64,000 nt of DNA. Origin: Anoplopoma fimbria (lineage: Eukaryota > Chordata > Actinopteri > Perciformes > Anoplopomatidae). The notes under the pieces were generated by a model, which saw only the letters and a program-made list of their open reading frames with translations, was not told the origin of the DNA and did no database searches. Shown piece after piece: positions 12,301 to 22,600 of this stretch; within the stretch, counting starts at the first letter, position 1; each line of letters opens with the position of its first letter. The position numbers and the translations under genes were made by a program. The stretch is taken from NCBI RefSeq assembly GCF_027596085.1, contig NC_072449.1:22132334-22196333 (forward strand), written 5' to 3'.

Positions 12301-14555
12301 CCTCCCCAGGAACAGATAGACTTATGAGTTCAGTGTCTGTTCTCCCTCCTCACCCTCCCTTGACGAGTGCTGCACGCAAGTTGGCGTTGGCTCTGGCTGA
12401 ATCTGCCCACCAGGCCAGCAGTGGTTCCCAGAGAAGAGGCAACGTCCCATCCCAACCCCTCCAGAGACCGGAGGTTCCTCACGCCCAGGACAGACCGTCC
12501 CGGCCCTCTGTTCTGGATCTTAAAGTGTACCCCCAGGAGTACCGCGGCCCTCACGCCTCCTCTGTTTCCCAGTGGCAAACATCAACGCATGGCCCTGTAG
12601 AGAGCCCCGGCCGCCCTCGTCCTGTTCATTTCATACCGGCCCACCTCGGCTCTGAGCCGTTGCAGGTCATTGATGGGAAGGAAAGCATGTGCAATTTCAC
12701 GCCTAACGTCAGCCCGCTCGGGTCAGGGAGCTTGGATGAAGGCAGTTCAGAGAGGAGGGACCGCAGGGTGGAAAAAGAACTTGCCACACAAGCGGAACCC
12801 ACCTATCAGAGCGTTGGGGTGTCAACACCCACCCAACCTGTCTGCTCCGCTCAGAGCCCGTCAACTTCTCCTGTATATGTGAACACAGACTCCATCAATG
12901 TATATAATTTCCGCGCTGTTCTGGCGGAGACCTCCATGCCTGCCTCAATCGAGGAGGTCATTCCACGTCCATTACAGTCCCCCTCAACCCATCACTACAG
13001 CCCTGAGGACGACAGACCTCTTGGCCTGGTTGAGGATGTCTATGGCAATCATCATCACCGCCATCGGCCGATTCAAACAGGTCGAATGCCTGCACCTCAC
13101 TGCCCTCGGCCTGATGCTCTGCCACATCTCATTTTGGGGCCAAATAACATGTACAGGCAGTCCTCTGAAGGCCGCTACAGCACTTTAGGGTTAAGGCAAC
13201 CTTTGTCACCTCAGTACGGACGTTACCCCAGAGATGAGCACCTCATCAGTGGCGGCCACAGGCAACCAGGCCAATGCCAGAGGTCAGAAGATAGAGTAGT
13301 CGGGCACCCAGCCATTCGGAGGGCTCGCTCCTTCCACGCCCCTCAGATTAGTCACTACGAGCTGGCAGAGGCAGAAGTCCTTCCCCCTGACACCATGTTT
13401 TATGTCGAGCAGACGTCGAGCCAGGACGCGCCCTATCAGAGGCTGATTCAGACCGGCGTTCACCCCGTCCGGCAGCAGTTTGAGAACACGCATGCAGATT
13501 ACCGTTACAGCCCCTATTCTGAAATTAACCCAGCGGACGGCTCCGGCTGTTATGGAGAGCCATGCAGACAAAGCGGCATCCGGCACAGTCAGTCTTACAC
13601 CATGCGTTCCACAAGGGAAAGCGGACCGTCGGATTACTACAACTACTCTCCACGCCGCGTCCCTCCTGGTAACAGGGAGCTTTACATAGAGAGCAGGGAC
13701 ACTGTCGTTTACGAGGCCAGAGATGCAGAAGTTTTTGAGAGAGTCCTTTATCAACCGGTCAAGCAGGAGAGTAAATCCAGGCGTAAAAATACATGTCAGA
13801 ACGTGTCTCCTTATGAGAGCCCTGTCTCGTCGACAGACACAAGAAACAGAGACATAATGCACACAAGAAGCAAGTCAGACCCTGGAAACGCCTGCCTCCT
13901 GTCTGCTACGAGGACAGAGAACCAAAATGTGGAAGCTGCATCCCCGAACTCCCATCGGTCTCAAAAGGCAGACCCCGAAGTCGTCAGGCAGCACTATGGT
14001 TACCGGTCAAGTGCTGACCCAGGACCATCCAGGCGGATTCAGATCAAAGAGACCTCCTCGCAGCAACCTCCGCTACGCAAAGTCCCCTCGCTTCCAGAAA
14101 GGGGCTGTCCTAACATCGAGCGGAGTAACAGAAGCCAAGCACGAGTGCATGACCAGGATCGATTCCTAATGACCAACGCTGTCAACAGCTGCTCTGGTGT
14201 TGTGAAACCCGGCATCCTCAGGAGGCCGGGGAGGTCGCAGAGCACCAGAGAAAACCGTCACTACTATCATTACCACGGCAAATCCCCGTTGGATCCTGAA
14301 CATCCGGGATCCTTTTCCACTCAGCCCAACAGAAGGACTCAGAGCACTAAAGTCAGACCCACACAATATGACCACAAGGAGGGGTATTACGCAGCGCCCA
14401 GACTTAAACCCACAAGATCCGGTAAAGCCGTGGCTGGATATTTGCCCGGCCAGGGCTGCATGTCTCCCCGCGGCCAGAGACTGCTGTCAAAGGCTCTGGG
14501 TCAGGAGGCTTTTTATCATGCTGCACTGAGATCAGAGGCCGGGGTTTACGACTGA
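217..14555 (+). CDS. arhgap32: Rho GTPase-activating protein 32 (p250GAP/RICS/PX-RICS), 3' 19 coding exons
   Basis: Spliced product of 19 exons: 217-308, 581-665, 4154-4240, 4335-4472, 4653-4745, 5563-5685, 5812-5889, 7061-7142, 7568-7717, 8050-8152, 8803-8947, 9273-9355, 9752-9859, 10032-10177, 10258-10471, 10959-11107, 11281-11355, 11457-12128 and 12310-14555. Lengths sum to 4,869 nt, giving 1,622 residues plus a stop with every junction in phase. Order along the window-encoded protein: PX domain (about residues 31-170), SH3 domain (about 192-250, with ALYDY-like YTAQATDELTF and GWWRG), RhoGAP domain (about 290-505, with arginine finger R332 in GIYRLSG and helix motif NLAIVWAPNLLR), then a Ser/Pro-rich tail ending EAGVYD. 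The family stimulates GTP hydrolysis by Cdc42, Rac and RhoA at synapses and in membrane traffic. Tail blocks such as SLDFDPMSFQCSP and RSKSDPG, and the KSPVG/SVSKRKL block, fit ARHGAP32 better than ARHGAP33. The N-terminal exons (roughly 100 residues in human) lie before the window. The a/b teleost paralogue cannot be assigned. Confidence 0.94.
581..665 (+). CDS. arhgap32: arhgap32 exon: start of PX domain
   Basis: Acceptor ttctttag, donor gtgagt. Encodes LTFPRGHFPRLAECAHFHYE and then TVDFGNVQ, a near-identical match to the mammalian ARHGAP32 entry into the PX domain. 85 nt, ends in phase 0. Confidence 0.94.
1350..1635 (-). repeat. Dispersed fish repeat (gcatgctaaca family), reverse copy
   Basis: Contains gcatgctaac, gtgaacatggtagatatttt, and then gtgagcatgttaac with tagcatggctgtagaccc. 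Read in reverse complement these match the 5' part of the repeat also present at 40130-41300. Recognition rests on recalled consensus; the boundaries are approximate. Confidence 0.6.
2641..2762 (+). repeat. Polypurine (G/A) tract
   Basis: About 120 nt of nearly uninterrupted A/G, with runs such as gagagagggg and ggagggaggaggggg. Low-complexity; able in principle to form triplex DNA. Lies 240 nt before a candidate donor site at 3001. Confidence 0.75.
4154..4240 (+). CDS. arhgap32: arhgap32 exon: PX domain
   Basis: Encodes LAFAEGQSEGPKAGLDSKEL and then VFLVQITCQ, between acceptor tcttatag and donor gtaacc. 87 nt, phase 0-0. Supplies the first strands of the PX phosphoinositide-binding fold. 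Confidence 0.92.
4335..4472 (+). CDS. arhgap32: arhgap32 exon: PX domain core
   Basis: Encodes SRNWLVKRSYEDFRVLDKHL and then HLCIYDRRYSQLTELPRYDA. The R-[ST]-Y-x-D-F core is the hallmark phosphoinositide-binding segment of PX domains. 138 nt, phase 0-0. Confidence 0.95.
4653..4745 (+). CDS. arhgap32: arhgap32 exon: end of PX domain
   Basis: Encodes SGTKMLATYLSRFSAIADNK and then INCGPVLTWME, the C-terminal PX helix. Acceptor tgcattcag, donor gtatct. 93 nt, phase 0-0. Confidence 0.94.
5563..5685 (+). CDS. arhgap32: arhgap32 exon: PX-SH3 linker and SH3 start
   Basis: Encodes IDNKGNHLLVSEESSINVPA through VTKRYTAQATDELTFE, where the last part is the first strand and RT loop of the SH3 domain. 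123 nt, phase 0-0. Confidence 0.95.
5812..5889 (+). CDS. arhgap32: arhgap32 exon: SH3 domain core
   Basis: Encodes VGDIVSVIDMPPKEDTGWWR and then GKHGFQ. The WW pair and the following G are the conserved proline-peptide-binding SH3 residues. 78 nt, phase 0-0. Confidence 0.95.
5890..7060 (+). other. arhgap32: arhgap32 intron with 20-nt poly-T run
   Basis: AT-rich intron between the two main SH3 exons. Contains T20 at 6790-6809, which could be the tail of a retroposed element on the minus strand, though I could not identify one. The acceptor at 7060 has a good polypyrimidine tract. Confidence 0.5.
7061..7142 (+). CDS. arhgap32: arhgap32 exon: SH3 domain end
   Basis: Encodes VGFFPCDCVELINDKIPPSV and then QSSVPKP; the G-x-F-P and V-E motifs close the SH3 fold. 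Ends one base into a codon before donor gtaatg. Confidence 0.94.
7568..7717 (+). CDS. arhgap32: arhgap32 exon: SH3-RhoGAP linker, RhoGAP start
   Basis: Encodes CKKHGKLVTFLRTFMKSRPP and then PQKLRQRGILKERVFGCDLG. The ATG at 7612 (M of MKSRP) corresponds to the start that I recall for the short mammalian RICS isoform lacking PX and SH3; use of that start here is not shown by the sequence. 150 nt, phase 1-1. Confidence 0.95.
8050..8152 (+). CDS. arhgap32: arhgap32 exon: RhoGAP arginine finger
   Basis: Encodes PQVVKSCADFIEKHGVVDGI and then YRLSGISSNIQKLR. The Arg of GIYRLSG is the catalytic arginine finger (R332 of the window-encoded protein). Acceptor ctcctgtag, donor gtttgt. Confidence 0.96.
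8803..8947 (+). CDS. arhgap32: arhgap32 exon: RhoGAP domain
   Basis: Encodes HEFDSEQVPDLSRDVFRQDI through LCKLYFRELPNPLLTYQLYE, the conserved K-x-x-x-R-E-L-P-x-P-L block of RhoGAP domains. 145 nt; donor gtaagg. Confidence 0.96.
9273..9355 (+). CDS. arhgap32: arhgap32 exon: RhoGAP domain
   Basis: Encodes EAVSAATDEERLVKIHNVIQ and then QLPPPHYR, the L-P-x-x-H/N-Y RhoGAP motif. Acceptor tcttcacag, donor gtcagg. Confidence 0.95.
9752..9859 (+). CDS. arhgap32: arhgap32 exon: RhoGAP domain
   Basis: Encodes TLEYLMRHLSYLATFSPITN and then MHTKNLAIVWAPNLLR; the N-L-A-x-x-W/F-x-P-N-L motif contains the GAP-stabilising asparagine. 108 nt. Confidence 0.96.
10032..10177 (+). CDS. arhgap32: arhgap32 exon: RhoGAP domain end
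   Basis: Encodes SRQIESACFSGTAAFMEVRI through VVVEFILNNTEALFSAKLNA, the last helices of the RhoGAP domain. 146 nt; donor gttggt. Confidence 0.95.
10258..10471 (+). CDS. arhgap32: arhgap32 exon: post-GAP segment
   Basis: Encodes LSRPKSLMVCSPSTKLLSLE, then EAQARTQQQLGSPATT and HSDYIEVGEGPGALLGKFHT, all strongly conserved with mammalian ARHGAP32 just after the GAP domain. 214 nt; donor gtaggg. Confidence 0.95.
10959..11107 (+). CDS. arhgap32: arhgap32 exon: basic KSPVG segment
   Basis: Encodes KSPVGNWLSFFHLGKSHSVS and then KRKLKRHPSEPNEIKSIALP, a basic conserved block diagnostic of the ARHGAP32/33 pair and closest to ARHGAP32. 149 nt. Confidence 0.95.
11281..11355 (+). CDS. arhgap32: arhgap32 exon: serine motif
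   Basis: Encodes GRGDSGTLRSTKSEESLTSL and then HNVEG, matching a conserved Ser-rich motif of ARHGAP32. 75 nt, phase 1-1; acceptor atatttgcag. Confidence 0.93.
11457..12128 (+). CDS. arhgap32: arhgap32 exon: disordered tail, first part
   Basis: 672-nt exon. It begins EPPSYRPRRPRSTSEAV and contains YSLDFDPMSFQCSP, a signature of the family. The rest is Ser/Pro-rich and poorly conserved. A 181-nt intron (12129-12309, gt...ag) follows; a stop in the read-through frame at 12176 shows that it must be removed. Confidence 0.93.
12310..14555 (+). CDS. arhgap32: arhgap32 last coding exon: long disordered tail
   Basis: 2,246-nt open exon ending with tga at 14553-14555. It contains ARKLALALAESAHQAS (compare mammalian ALALAESAQQAS), RRARSFHAPQ, YRYSPYSE, MHTRSKSDPGN and the near-terminal KALGQEAFYHAAL, all recognisable from the mammalian tail. 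In mammals this tail carries SH3-ligand and Fyn-phosphorylated segments. Adding about 100 residues for the missing N-terminus, the full protein should be near 1,700 aa, shorter than the roughly 2,087 aa of human, with the loss in the tail. Confidence 0.95.
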
Positions 14556-15570
14556 TTGTGAGCACTGGTTTTATCCGATTCCACATTGGGGCCAAAGGAG
14601 AACAGCACTTTATCCTCTGCCGGACCAACAGACTGTTGTGTTGAAAGTGTGTTTGTTTTAACCGTCAGGAGCTGCTAAAAAGTGTGACGTGAGGCTGCTG
14701 CTGGAGAAAATACTGTCGCCCTCACTGGGAATTTCACATTTTGCAACAGCTTTTGAGGGAGCTCAAAGGGAACAAGTGAACCGTATGCAGATATTGTCTT
14801 AAATTTATTTGAAAGTAACGCTAAGAGAAACGAGTGAAAACGATGGCTTATATATTTTATTTAATGTCTAAACAACAAGAAATGCCAAGCTAAAGTGTCT
14901 GGTTTTATTAATATGATTACAGTAAATACATGTAAAAAAAAATAACATTCATTTTAAATGTATTATATTTGTATAAATAACACACCGCTAACATGTGGCT
15001 AATGTACTGTACATTTTGTTTTCTATTCTAGTCTGCTCAGACTTCAACAAGCACTTTTGAGGATAACAGTGTATGAAACACATTGTCTTAATGTGGTGTA
15101 CATGAAGCCTCTTGATAAACAGTATATATTTTTTTTCTGTAAGAAACAGCTTGCTCGAATCATAATTTAATACTAAATTAGCACTTTTGGGGGGTAAATG
15201 GGAAAATAACCTCATGGTTTCTAACTTTTCTTTATCACACATTGTATAATGCAATCTTAAGATAACAATGCGTGCTATGATTTTGGTAAAAGCTACCATG
15301 CTATGAAATATGCTACACATACAGTAAAGGCAATTTAGTTCATTCAGTGAAAAAGTGTATTTTGTATGGCATTGTGGCTGTCACAAAAAATGAATTTCTT
15401 TTCTCTTTTAGGGAACTTTTAAAGTGATGTTTTACATTAAATATGATGTTGTTTTATTCATTAAAGAGGCTGTTTCAAATCCAAACATGTACATGAGGAT
15501 ATTCTGTTAAAGACATGCGTTATTTTAGTGAGCGTCTTAAAAAAAAATAAAGATATCTTATCAGTGATGA
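14556..15570 (+). other. arhgap32: arhgap32 3'UTR
   Basis: AT-rich sequence after the stop codon with no open frame of note. It ends soon after an AATAAA followed by a GU-rich stretch. The cleavage position is an estimate. Confidence 0.7.
15546..15551 (+). terminator. arhgap32: Polyadenylation signal of arhgap32
   Basis: Canonical AATAAA within an A-rich run, about 990 nt after the stop. It is followed about 25-50 nt later by GT-rich sequence (gagtttgttg...catgtgtc), as expected for a downstream element. It is the only canonical hexamer I found between the stop and the LINE relic. Confidence 0.75.
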
Positions 15571-15649
15571 GAGTTTGTTGAACTCATGTGTCATGGGTAT
15601 ATTTTAACGTATTCCACTGATTTCGCATTGCTTCAATAACAGTGCTAGA

Positions 15650-16633
15650 TTCAAGAGGGATATTTTGTGGAATTGGAGAAGGCCTAGGATCGCCTGAGTC
15701 TGAGGGAATAAGGGGTACCTGGGTTGTTGCTCCGAGCCATATGGTCCTTTTTATGACAAAAGTGAGAGCTGTGTCCTGATACTTGCCACAAAGTCAAACA
15801 CAATTCCAGTGTGTGTTGGCCTCCGCCAGTGTTGTCCCTTGTCACCAATCATGTTTGTGATTTTCATGGACAGGATTTCAAGGTGCAGCCGGGGGGAGGA
15901 GAGTGTCCGGTTTTGCATCCCTGCTTTTTGGCAGATGATGTGGTTCTGTTGGCTCCTTCAGAAAGTGACCTTCAGAACGCACTGGGGCAGTTTGAAGCTG
16001 TGCGTGAAGCAGTCGGGATGAGAGTCAGTACATCCAATTCTGAGGCCACAGTTCTCTGACAAAAACGGGGTTGGAAGTGAGTCACTGCCCCCAAACGAGC
16101 GAGTTCAAGGGTCTTGTTCACGAGTGAGGGTAAAATGGAGCGTGAAATGGAGGTTTGGTGTGGCGTCAGCAGTGATGCGGGCGTTGTACCGGACCGTTGT
16201 GGTGAAGAGGGACCTGAACCGCAAGACCATCTCGAATTTACCAGTTCATCTACGTTTCGATCCTCACCTATAGTCATGAGCTTTGGGTAGTGACTGAAAG
16301 AATGAGATTGCATATACAAGCGGCCAAAATGAGCTACCTTCGTAGGGTGGCTGGGCTCAGCCTTAGAGATGGGGTGAGGATCTCAGATATCCGGAGGGAG
16401 CTCGGAGTAGATCCGCTGCTCTTGAATCTGATCAGGATGCCTCCCTTTAGAGGTTTTCATGGCACATCAAACTTGTAAGAGGCCTCGGGGTAGACCCAGA
16501 ACACGCTGGAGAGATTACACATCTCGTCTGGCCTGGGAACGCCTCAGGGTTTTTCGGGAGGAGCTGGAAAATGTTGCTGGGGAGAGGGATGTCTGGAACA
16601 CCCTCCTTAGTCTGCTGGATGGATGGATGGATA
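15650..16633 (+). mobile_element. Decayed LINE fragment (RTE-like non-LTR retrotransposon)
   Basis: Degenerate 3' part of a reverse-transcriptase ORF. It reads in pieces: GLRQCCPLSPIMFVIFMDRI, then FLADDVVLLAPSESDLQNAL with the catalytic ADD (polymerase palm), then MTERMRLHIQAAKMSYLRRV and RTRWRDYTSRLAWERL near the end. Frameshifts and stops break it and the 5' portion is missing. It ends in (GGAT)n (16616-16632), the short tandem tail typical of RTE-clade elements such as fish Rex3/Expander-type. It lies about 80 nt beyond the arhgap32 polyadenylation signal. Clade assignment is from recalled consensus. Confidence 0.85.
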
Positions 16634-19600
16634 GTTTGAAAAATATATAAGAATCAATGCAGCAGAACATATATTTCTTTAGTTTTTATTCCTTGTCAAA
16701 AACAAGTACTTTTAGTGGACTTCTATTGATATGTAATTACCAGAAGGATATCCATTGCAGATTGTTTTTGCTCATGTCGCTGCAGCACTTATGCTCTAAA
16801 AATGTTGTCCCATTAGTCACTAAGACAAAAATTAAGTGGAAATAGGGTCCTGGTTTAAAAAAAAAAAAGAAGGAAGTTACCCTTTAATCATCTTGCCAAC
16901 TGACCTCCAGGTTGGGAGCTACCAAGTTGAAGAGAACATGCATTCTCAAAGTGGCGTCTGTTAACCACTAGGAGGCACTGTAACACTGCAGAGAATGCAA
17001 TGCTACCAATTCATTCTGGGGAGATCACAGACTTTGATTTGCTTGTCAAACACCTCATATCTCTTCAAAAACATTGCAGAAGATCCTGACTATTTTATTG
17101 TTTGTACTGCTTTTGAATCTTCAGTGGTTCAGAGGTTTTAATGAGAACTACCAGGAGTTGATGTGTAAACATTTATTGAGTGTGTGAGATCCCTCCGGTA
17201 GACCATAGTAGTGACCTCGGCTGTGATTATACGCCCTGAAAGCCAATGTAAGGCTACTCCTCATATAGCCTAAGCCTGTTGCTTCAGAAAACCCATGCAA
17301 TCACGGTCTTAAGCGTGTTTGAGTGGATGGAGGATAATCGCAAATAATCATCCAAGGTTGTCCAAAGTGCCTTGGGAATTGATGCTTTGTTGGAAATTAT
17401 TAAAGTCCGCCCCCCTGCCCCCCCCAGATCAAAACAGCCTTCCATTCACAGCTGACTGAAAGGCTTGGTCTGTGGTGAAAACCATTAAGAAGCCTGTGGA
17501 CTCAAAGCAATGTCTCCTGGCAGCTCTGCATTGCTCCTGGAGCAGTGAGCCATTGTTTATTCATCGGCGAATTGGCATTCAAAGTGCATCCTCACTGTTC
17601 TCTCTCATAACCAACAAGTTGCAATTTTTATGCATGTGAAGGTTGAAGGCAAATTATTTATGGGAGACTGGACCTGAGGAAAGAGAACAGCCTCTAGCAA
17701 AATGGTTTACGTTGAGAGCAATCCTTTTCTATAGGCTATTGAATTCACTGGATCACAGCAAGATATGCATGTATTATTCAACGTTTCAGAGAAAGAATTG
17801 TTGCCCTGCTAGACAGCTATCTGCCTTTTTGGACATTGTGATGCATTTGAGACATGCTACCTTTCAGGATACGGTTACAGTCTTATTTTTCAGCGGGGGG
17901 CAAATAAAAAGAGTGGAAAAACGGCTCTCCGGTGTCCCTCCCTCAAGCTTTTCACCTCCCCTCGCTGCAGAAAAAAGGTTTTAAAGTAAGAATTCTCTGA
18001 GCAGAAATTGCGTGCTTGTGTCTTGACGTGTCTGAATTGGAAGAAATGGTGAGCAAGTTGAGGTTCAGCTGCAAAGGAGGAGAACTTTCACCTGTATGAG
18101 AAATTATTCAAGAACATCTGGTGTCGTCCAGATGCAGAGATGGGATGTGTGAGGCGTGTGAGGCGTGTGCTGCCAAACACCAGCAGGTGCAAGGTGAAAG
18201 GACTGCCACCTCTCCAGGGCCAGGTGATCCGCGGGATAATAGTTTCCCTACACACATGAGGAGATTACTCTTTAGAAATTGCACAAAATTGTGCATTATA
18301 GACTTTTTACGTTCTGGAAGAACAATTTCACATCCTTTATGGTTCTTTCTGTGAGTGCAGACTGCAGATCTAGCAGTAATACAGCACATGGCAGGAGCTG
18401 TGTTCCTATGGTTCACAGCACTTTAGCGGTCCAATAAAGAGACGTTTTTGGTTGTTCATTACAGTCTAATGTTCAATTACAAAACATTATTGGAACGTTA
18501 TGAATGTGCACTTCCTCATTGTTTCTCTGATGGATCTTGACTGTGAAGTGCAGAGCATATGGTGTAGTAAAAGCCTCTACTTCTAAAACAGAAATGAATC
18601 CTGTTGGGGCTTATTGTGGAATTTTTTTTCTTGTGAATATGTATAAATAAGTATCTTTAAAGATGCTGCAGCTGTATATAGATAGCACTGTGTGATGGCC
18701 TTAAATTGTGCCTTAAAATATATGTTTTAGTGAGCACATAAAGCAGCACCTCATCTTTTTACAAGCTGAAGCATCCATTTCTTTGGTGCTTTCCCTTGTT
18801 GGTGTGACAGAGGAAAAAGTCTGATCCACATTCTGGCTCTGTGTCCTCTGTGTTGACAGTTGGGAGATGAGTTTCACAAGAGCTAAACAAGTAGACGGCA
18901 GTTTCTACTTTTAGGCACGTTCCTGCTCCTCTCACTGATTACGTAGAATCTGCCGCCGTCTGTGCCAATGCCCTGTGTATTTCAGTTTTTGTATCCATCA
19001 ATGCTTGTAAGATGTATTTGTTGCCAGATAACAGAAAGAGAAAGTTCTCAGAGATCATCTACGGCTCACTTAATTACCTAGTTAACATGACAATGGTTTT
19101 TAATTGAATTACAGCCATCAAGAAAACCTTGTTAGTACTTCAAGCAACCAATTAGGCCCTGACTATGGACAGAAATATATATTATTCAAGTGTATCCATG
19201 GTTTTTGAAATAGAAAATCAGCATGCTTTTTAGAGGGAGCAGTGTTGGGAGGTTGGAGGAGACCGGAGACGCGATGTTTAGTGATTGAATAAGTGATTAG
19301 ACCTCAGGTTTACACAAAGGCTTCTCACTTGCAGTAATGGCTGCCTATTAGGGCTCAGTATTTTAATTTGACATTCACATACATATCAAAGTGACTAAGC
19401 AACCAGAAGACTGAGCGCTGGCCCACACAATGCAAGGCTCGGTTTGTGTTGCAAATAACGCTCTTGCCCTTTAAATGATGAATAATAGCTGGAGAAACAG
19501 AATGTAATTATCCAAGGCATTACAGTTGGTTCAAAAGGTAACCACCAGTTGAATAAGCTTTAGCCATGTGAATCCATTTGGGAAATTTACTTGTAAATGA

Positions 19601-22600
19601 TACATGTTATTTTGGGGGCATGGCTCTATAGTGCTGAATAGAGTTCGATGATTTTTTGATTTTTTAAATGTTTGAAACCATAAGGCATTGCTAATGAGGA
19701 AATAAGAACAAAAGCCACAGATTTCAAACTGTTCCAGGCAACAGAGAGTGGGTTTTTATTCATCAAAAATATACAAAAAAGCTCCCCATCTGGATCACTG
19801 AGTATTTAGTGTAACCATCAGATTAGAGGCCAGAATAAACAAGCTCATGCTCAGTTGATGTGCAGACTCAAAGGATTCACTGGTGCTAATGTTGTTGCCA
19901 CTGCTGCAGGTGGACACAGCACTAATTCATGGTCTGTCAGTGACCCTAAAGTTAGACAGGTAAGACAATCAGCGTATGGAAATTATATGTTAAGGAGAAT
20001 CACAACTGAGCAGAAATGTAATTACAATGCAGTCATCTTAAAAAACCAGAGCACTTGCTTCAGGCTCCACCTTCTGTAATTGCACAAGTATTTAATTTAT
20101 ACATTTAAGGATTTAATTTCTAAGTTAGGGAACGAAGCATGCTTGGGTATAATCTATCTCTGTGACATGCCCTTTTTTTTTTTAGATTGGACTAAATCAA
20201 ATATGCTTAAGGGTGGAGGCGGAAACGTTTTCTAAAAAAAGTCTTTAAGGTCACAGCAACCACAAAATCCCTTTGCAAGCACATGTAACAGGTAATATGG
20301 TTAAAAGCAAACTAATTACGTTTCCTTCCCTCTCTGTTGTTATGTTTCGTGCTTTCCTTATAATCTGGATGATACGATTAAAGTTTGTGGTGAGCTCCTC
20401 TTCCAAACTACATCTTATGAATGTATGCTAATAGAAGTTCACCCGGCTTCTGTGAACAATCTATTTCGCCATTACAATAATTAGAGGTAATTATTGCAGA
20501 CATGGATCAACTTCACATAGAAATGCAGTCAATTTCCATATGAAACTGAATGTTTTCTTTCATATAGAGCAAAACAGACCTTAACCATATGGAGCAGGAA
20601 GTGACAAACTGTCTTCAATAAGGGCCTAATGATGTGTTTAAAGGTAATTATCGACATAATTGGTAGACGTTCACCCTCACATTTGCTATAATTACTAAAG
20701 GTCTAAAATAAAATTCCTAAAATAACCCAATATTCTTGGTGCTAGTAATATTCCTCAAAATACTAATTAACCGTTGTAGAAAAGTGTGTTCCATCTTGTT
20801 TCCATTAACTCGTCTCTTTTGTTCTTTTCTGTACACATTTTTCTTGTTTCAAAAGCTCAGTTTTCTTTTGTTCACATCACAATGACTTGGTAAGAGTGCC
20901 TAAAACTGGGGGCTCACTAAATCACAGGCTTAGGCTTTCATGTGCTAAAATGAATACCCAGTGATAGCACAAGAATTATGCCTCAGATGATGGCTTTCCT
21001 TGTCTCTCTGCTTGTGTACAAAATGAACTGTGAACGTAAACTTAGTGCAGATGTGTAGATGACCACACAGGCAAACTGGGTAAACAGCTCTGCTCAGCAT
21101 TGTTATACAAAGCAAAAACCGAATCCTTTGCACAGCTGAACAAATGAAATGAGCACCAAACATTTCTCTGTATTTGTCTGTAAACCTCTATATCCAATCT
21201 TTCTTAAGCTGTGCTGCCCTTCAAAGCCAAAACTCAGTAACTAGACTCATTGATATTTTACCTTACCATGAAAATCATTGCACCATAGAAATTTCATTTT
21301 TGCCAAAGAAAGAAAACACAGAATGGAAAATGAACAAACACTGAAAAACAGAGGTAAAAACCAAACTGCAGTGACTGTACCCAAGCTGTTTAAGGCTATA
21401 GCTGATGTGACACTTTATGGTTTATTTTTTTAATGTTTCCTGGAATTGAAAATCTAATTTGGTGCTCCAACAACATACTAATTGAGTTGCTAAATTGATA
21501 ATCAGAATGGAATCTCTAGTGGAATTAACGTGGTTTCATCTATAGTAGCCTAGTTTACCCACCTTTAAAACATAGGTCACATCTTTTTGTATTTGATTCA
21601 AGATAATTAATTGAACAGTGTGAATCGGTTTTATAAGGACTGTGATGATTATAGATAATCAGCATTAAAAAATGTAATTAAAGGGTGGGTTATTGTTATT
21701 TTTGTTGAAATACTCTCTACATCACAATCAACAAAAGAAAGGAAAAATGATAATAATAAGCTTGTAATAATATCCGGCCTGATTTAAACGATCACACAGG
21801 CTTCCTGCCTGTCTCCCACAAGCTGCTAAATTGACAGCTGTACTAACTATAGCCATGTTCATAGTTAGATTATATTTACGTTCAAAATGATCATTTTAGG
21901 GGAGTGTCTTTGGAGGGAGGCCTGTAGGGTCTAGCTGACAGTCTTGCTGACTTAGTTGGGTTTTTTGGTTGGATACTTCTAACTCACAGTTCCTGGATTC
22001 TCCAATGTTGCCGACCCCAGCTATGAGGTTTTACGACTTAAAGAAGTACAGCATGGCTAAATTGCCTTCCTCAAAAAAATGTCTGACTTTACTCTTTCTG
22101 TATAGTAGTTTACAAGCTAATGCCACGCAGTGACTACACATAGTGGCTGGTGGGCAAAATACACAGAGTGCCAACGACGATTGAAATCTTTGCCGGATCG
22201 GCCCTGAATCTCATTTAAAAAACAAAGTAGTTCCTACGGGAAACACAACTGTGGATTATCTTCAGTAACCGGTTCATGATTTCTTGAAAGAGATATTGCT
22301 GTTGAGTTTTTTAAATGTAGTACTTTGCCACTTTGAGAACCACAAGCCGATTGCCATCTAGTTCCATTAGTTTCAAGAGAACCCAGACATCTCTATGGCT
22401 GATTTCTACAAAACTATGCAAACCAAAACAATCTAGTTTGATAAATAACACTAAAGCGCACCAAAAAATATGTATTTTTGATTTTGGGATGAACTGTCCC
22501 TTTAAATGCCTTTCAAACATATGATTAACTAAATGCTGCAAAATATTCATTTTCAACATTATCTTAAACCAAAAAAAAAAGACTTTGCTATTGTGGACAC

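Noticed and set aside
13284..13862. 192-residue minus-strand open frame opposite the arhgap32 tail
   Set aside because: It is the reverse strand of a long conserved coding exon with no splice context and no family likeness; a shadow frame.
17643..17984. 113-residue + strand open frame in the intergenic region
   Set aside because: No family resemblance and no sign of exon structure; likely chance.
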